From Megaleporinus macrocephalus (taxonomy: Eukaryota > Chordata > Actinopteri > Characiformes > Anostomidae), in assembly GCA_021613375.1 (NCBI GenBank), contig CM038710.1, positions 29,015,763-29,079,762 of the forward strand: a DNA stretch of 64,000 nt. Reading direction: 5' to 3'. The notes under the pieces were generated by a model. That model was not told the origin of the DNA and searched no databases. It saw only the letters and a program-made list of their open reading frames with translations. The translations under genes were made by a program, and so were the position numbers. The stretch's first letter is position 1; each line of letters opens with the position of its first letter. Positions 61,501 through 64,000 of this stretch are shown here, one piece after another.

Positions 61501-63577
61501 CAGAACAGTTAAAGCATGTTCGTTCACAATACTTAAATCTTAACACCGGTTGAATAGAATTAAAAGGAAGCACATGTATATATCTCTACAAGAACAACCA
61601 GCAGGGCCACGTGTAGGAAAGGCATAAAATGATGCTGAACAACTATGTGTGTTCATGTATTTACAAAAACAAAAAATCAACACGACAAAGTGTTTACCCC
61701 TCCACATACTGAGGATAATAGCTAATAATGGGTTAATTATCTTCCAACCCTTATATGAGCAAACTAGGGGGCGGACACGAGCATGTCCCAAATCTATGAC
61801 AAATTCATTACAATGTTCTGGCTTATGATGAGTAACAGGTTTATGTATATAGCTTTACTGACAAACAACTACAGACAAATCCAGAAGTGCACGTATCCAT
61901 CTTTCACACGAGACCTCAAGGGAGGCAGAAAGTTGTTAAGGTATGGTCTGTAGGTAAGTACTTACCCTGCTGCAGTACTGTGCCATCTGCATTCACAGGC
62001 TGGTACACAATGGTCTGCCCTTCAGCAGTCTGGGCAACCTGCTGTCCCTGTACTGTGATCTGTTGGCCCTATCGCAAATACACACAAAAAGACATTATTA
62101 ACATGCAGGCAAAAGTCGAGGATATGGAAATGGACTCTGTACCCATCATACTAATACTCATATCCGAATCTAGAGTAACACTCTGTTTACACATAAAGCA
62201 CAATTGATTTCAGAGCAGAGAATTAAAGCAATATCATTTGTCAGGTGTAATGTCTTAATTGCTGGTTTATGACAGCCGTGTTGACTGTTTAATAAAAGAC
62301 AAATTTGATAATAAACCAGAGTATAAAACTAATTTTAATGTTTCTAATAATAGATTTAATCTCTATTTAAACATTCATTGTCAAAGCATGCATCAGGAAA
62401 CCTTTTAATAGCTACAATCAGAGCAGTAAACGTAAATAGAGTTGACCAATATGATACTTTATTCTGTAATCATTCTAAATTGTGTAGTTGCAATTTTTGT
62501 AGTTGTTTTGAAAGCATACCATGGATAGATTAAATGACTGCATGTCTCATTAAAAAGAGAGCAAAATGTTAAAAAACAAATGCTAAAAAACAACGAAGAT
62601 TATTATTATTATTATTATTAATTATTATTATTAATATTATTAATAAAGTTTTAATTGTGACACTACTGCTGCACTGTGTCAAAATACCATTTGTATCAAG
62701 AATAAAAAAAATACTGTATTGTGATATTTTTGCTATACCGCCCACCCTTAATAGTGCTAATAATAATTTTACATTTATTTAATGTTGAAAAGAAGTTAAA
62801 TAGTAAGTCTAAATATTCCTATGGTAAAATTATTTAGTGATGTATTGGTGCATTTAACAACAGTGCAATACCATAATTAGACCAAAATAATTTTGGTTAA
62901 TGATATCATGACAGGAAATATTCATACACCCCCTATACAAATTCCAGTTGTAGTGTCAACATGATAACTCTAACCCACCAATATTACACTATTAAAACAC
63001 AAATTTACATAACAATCACAAGCAGTGTCTAAGTGCATGCTGACCTGGTTCTGTCCTGCAGTAATAGCGGTTTGGGGCTGCTGGATGATAATCTGCTGGG
63101 CCTGGCCCTGCTGTCCTTGCAACTGCAGCGTCTGCCCCCCCTGCAGCTGGATCTGCCCCGGCTGCACTAACTGGATCTGAGACGAGACAGAAATGAGACA
63201 CGTTAATGCACATGTAATGATTACATGATAAGTGCTGCCATAAAGCATCCAATAAAGACTTTTTTTAAATATTGTAACCCGGTCCAACTAGAAGCAGTGT
63301 AGCTCAGATACAGAGAAAAATTGTTCTATTCCAAAATTTCATCTACAGTTTCATTATCAATTCGTAAACACATAAGTAACTGGATGTAACACATTTATAC
63401 TAACAGTATAAAACCTAAGTGCATTCTCACCTGCTGCAGACCCTGAGCTCCAGAGACAGGCACCTGCATAATGGTCTGGCCCTGGCCTCCAGACATTGCC
63501 TGCACCATGATAGGCTGGCCGGAGGAGGTGATCAACTGACCTCCACTCACCTGCACCATCAGGGGTTGGCCTTGGAC
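58472..63577 (-). CDS. nfya: NF-Y subunit A, seven 3' coding exons (5' part off window)
   Basis: Sequence-specific subunit of the NF-Y (CBF) trimer that binds CCAAT boxes with NF-YB/NF-YC. The visible exons code a long Gln- and hydrophobic-rich activation domain (VQGQPLMVQVSGGQLITSSG onward) and then a Ser/Thr-rich segment. The conserved core follows: the subunit-interaction helix EEEPLYVNAKQYHRILKRRQ and the DNA-binding RKYLHESRHRHAMQRKRGDG, with the nuclear-localisation basic residues. The end is SQMIRVS and TAG. The seven exons are 58472-58534, 59955-60059, 60421-60594, 61092-61246, 61966-62068, 63045-63176 and 63431-63577, all with GT-AG and matching phase. The start codon exon lies beyond 64000. 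Confidence 0.96.
59955..60059 (-). CDS. nfya: nfya DNA-binding exon
   Basis: Codes KYLHESRHRHAMQRKRGDGG then RFFSPKDKEDGLPGQ: the A2 CCAAT-contacting helix and GGR loop. Donor GTGAGG. Confidence 0.97.
60421..60594 (-). CDS. nfya: nfya subunit-interaction exon
   Basis: 58 codons, MVPGGGTVPTIQRIPLPGAE through the A1 helix to KIPKERR. The A1 helix contacts the NF-YB/NF-YC histone-fold dimer. Donor GTAAGGG. Confidence 0.97.
61092..61246 (-). CDS. nfya: nfya Ser/Thr-rich exon
   Basis: Codes GMITIPAGTLTGTQIVQAAG, TSTTNSGQGTVTVTLPVSGN and VVNAGGMVM. It joins directly to QQ of the previous exon, so the VTVPVS insert of human NFYA is absent. Confidence 0.95.
61966..62068 (-). CDS. nfya: nfya Gln-rich exon
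   Basis: Codes GQQITVQGQQVAQTAEGQTI then VYQPVNADGTVLQQ plus G; acceptor GCGATAG, donor GTAAGT. Confidence 0.95.
63045..63176 (-). CDS. nfya: nfya Gln-rich exon
   Basis: Codes IQLVQPGQIQLQGGQTLQLQ, GQQGQAQQIIIQQPQTAITA and GQNQ. Donor GTCAGC, phase 0. Confidence 0.95.
63431..63577 (-). CDS. nfya: nfya Gln-rich exon (leftmost of the 5' part)
   Basis: 49 codons, VQGQPLMVQVSGGQLITSSG through VSGAQGLQQ. Acceptor TGTGTAG. Upstream exons are not in the window. Confidence 0.95.
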
Positions 63578-63813
63578 CTACACAGAAGGGAATGAACCCA
63601 TGCACAATTAGTTTGGGGCCTCTTTAAGAATTCAGTAAATAGACAGAATATTCGCATGCAGCTTCAGGCTTCTGACATGCATCCAAGGACAAAACACATT
63701 GTCCATCTCTGTTCAACATGGCTTATCAGACCAATCCACCAGACAGGTTAAAAAAAGAAACCAACACAAACCACTTTTTTCTTGACAAATCAAAGTGGAA
63801 ATAAGAGCAGACT

Positions 63814-63821
<8 letters not shown>

Positions 63822-63895
<74 letters not shown>
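63822..63895. repeat. (AT)n microsatellite in nfya intron
   Basis: About 70 bp of TA at the right edge of the window. Confidence 0.96.
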
Positions 63896-63897
<2 letters not shown>

Positions 63898-64000
63898 GTA
63901 ATTTGGAGTGGACTGGGCTGATATGACGATTGAATGAAGGGCCATGCTTTTCACATGTTTGAGACAAACATGGTCAAACATTAGAAGAACATGCTGAATG

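Overview
The window is vertebrate, most likely teleost, nuclear DNA. It holds parts or all of four spliced genes with long introns and GT-AG boundaries. All four are transcribed from the minus strand and are set in repeat-rich, AT-rich sequence. The dispersed repeats look like those of otophysan fishes (characins and relatives), but that placement is an inference from memory. There are no prokaryotic genes, no CRISPR arrays, and no tRNA or rRNA genes that I could recognise. Reading right to left, in the direction of transcription: (1) nfya, 58472-63577. These are the last seven coding exons of the A subunit of the CCAAT-binding factor NF-Y; the 5' exons lie beyond 64000. (2) ahcyl1 (IRBIT), about 15771-55363. 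All coding exons can be placed, each with matching splice phase. Exon 1 sits in a CpG island and is separated from exon 2 by a 17.5-kb intron. Exon 17 is a proposed 7-nt coding end. (3) An inducible-type cytosolic HSP70 gene, 9158-11074, with an intronless reading frame. It has a 5'-UTR intron and a textbook heat-shock promoter near 12490-12670 (TATA, heat-shock elements, GC box, CCAAT). (4) kcnc4 (Kv3.4), first coding exon only, 3841-4506. It carries the N-type inactivation ball and the T1 domain, and the rest of the gene lies left of position 1.  The space between exons is dominated by repeats. They include a 36-bp minisatellite present twice in opposite orientation inside hAT-like elements (16.5-17.3 kb and 35.9-37.1 kb). 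There is a 2.8-kb GATA/TATC (Bkm-type) array at 50.8-53.6 kb and a dispersed 225-245-bp MITE-like family with about nine copies. Three long hairpin (foldback) elements lie at 1.6-1.9, 19.0 and 46.5 kb. Further repeats are a Tc1/mariner-like element with TA target duplication at 30.0-30.6 kb, a decayed transposase remnant at 33.1-34.1 kb, a short interstitial telomere-type tract at 32.0 kb, and many microsatellites.  The genes are not an operon and have no common pathway. NF-Y is a known activator at CCAAT boxes, and the hsp70 promoter here has one. AHCYL1/IRBIT acts in calcium signalling and ion transport, and Kv3.4 shapes fast repolarisation. I did not find an undescribed functional system. 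The most interesting signals are structural: a transposable element abutting the end of ahcyl1, a decayed duplicate of an exon13-intron-exon14 piece inside another ahcyl1 intron, near-perfect long palindromes, the paired inverted minisatellites, and a poly-threonine expansion in the Kv3.4 T1 domain.
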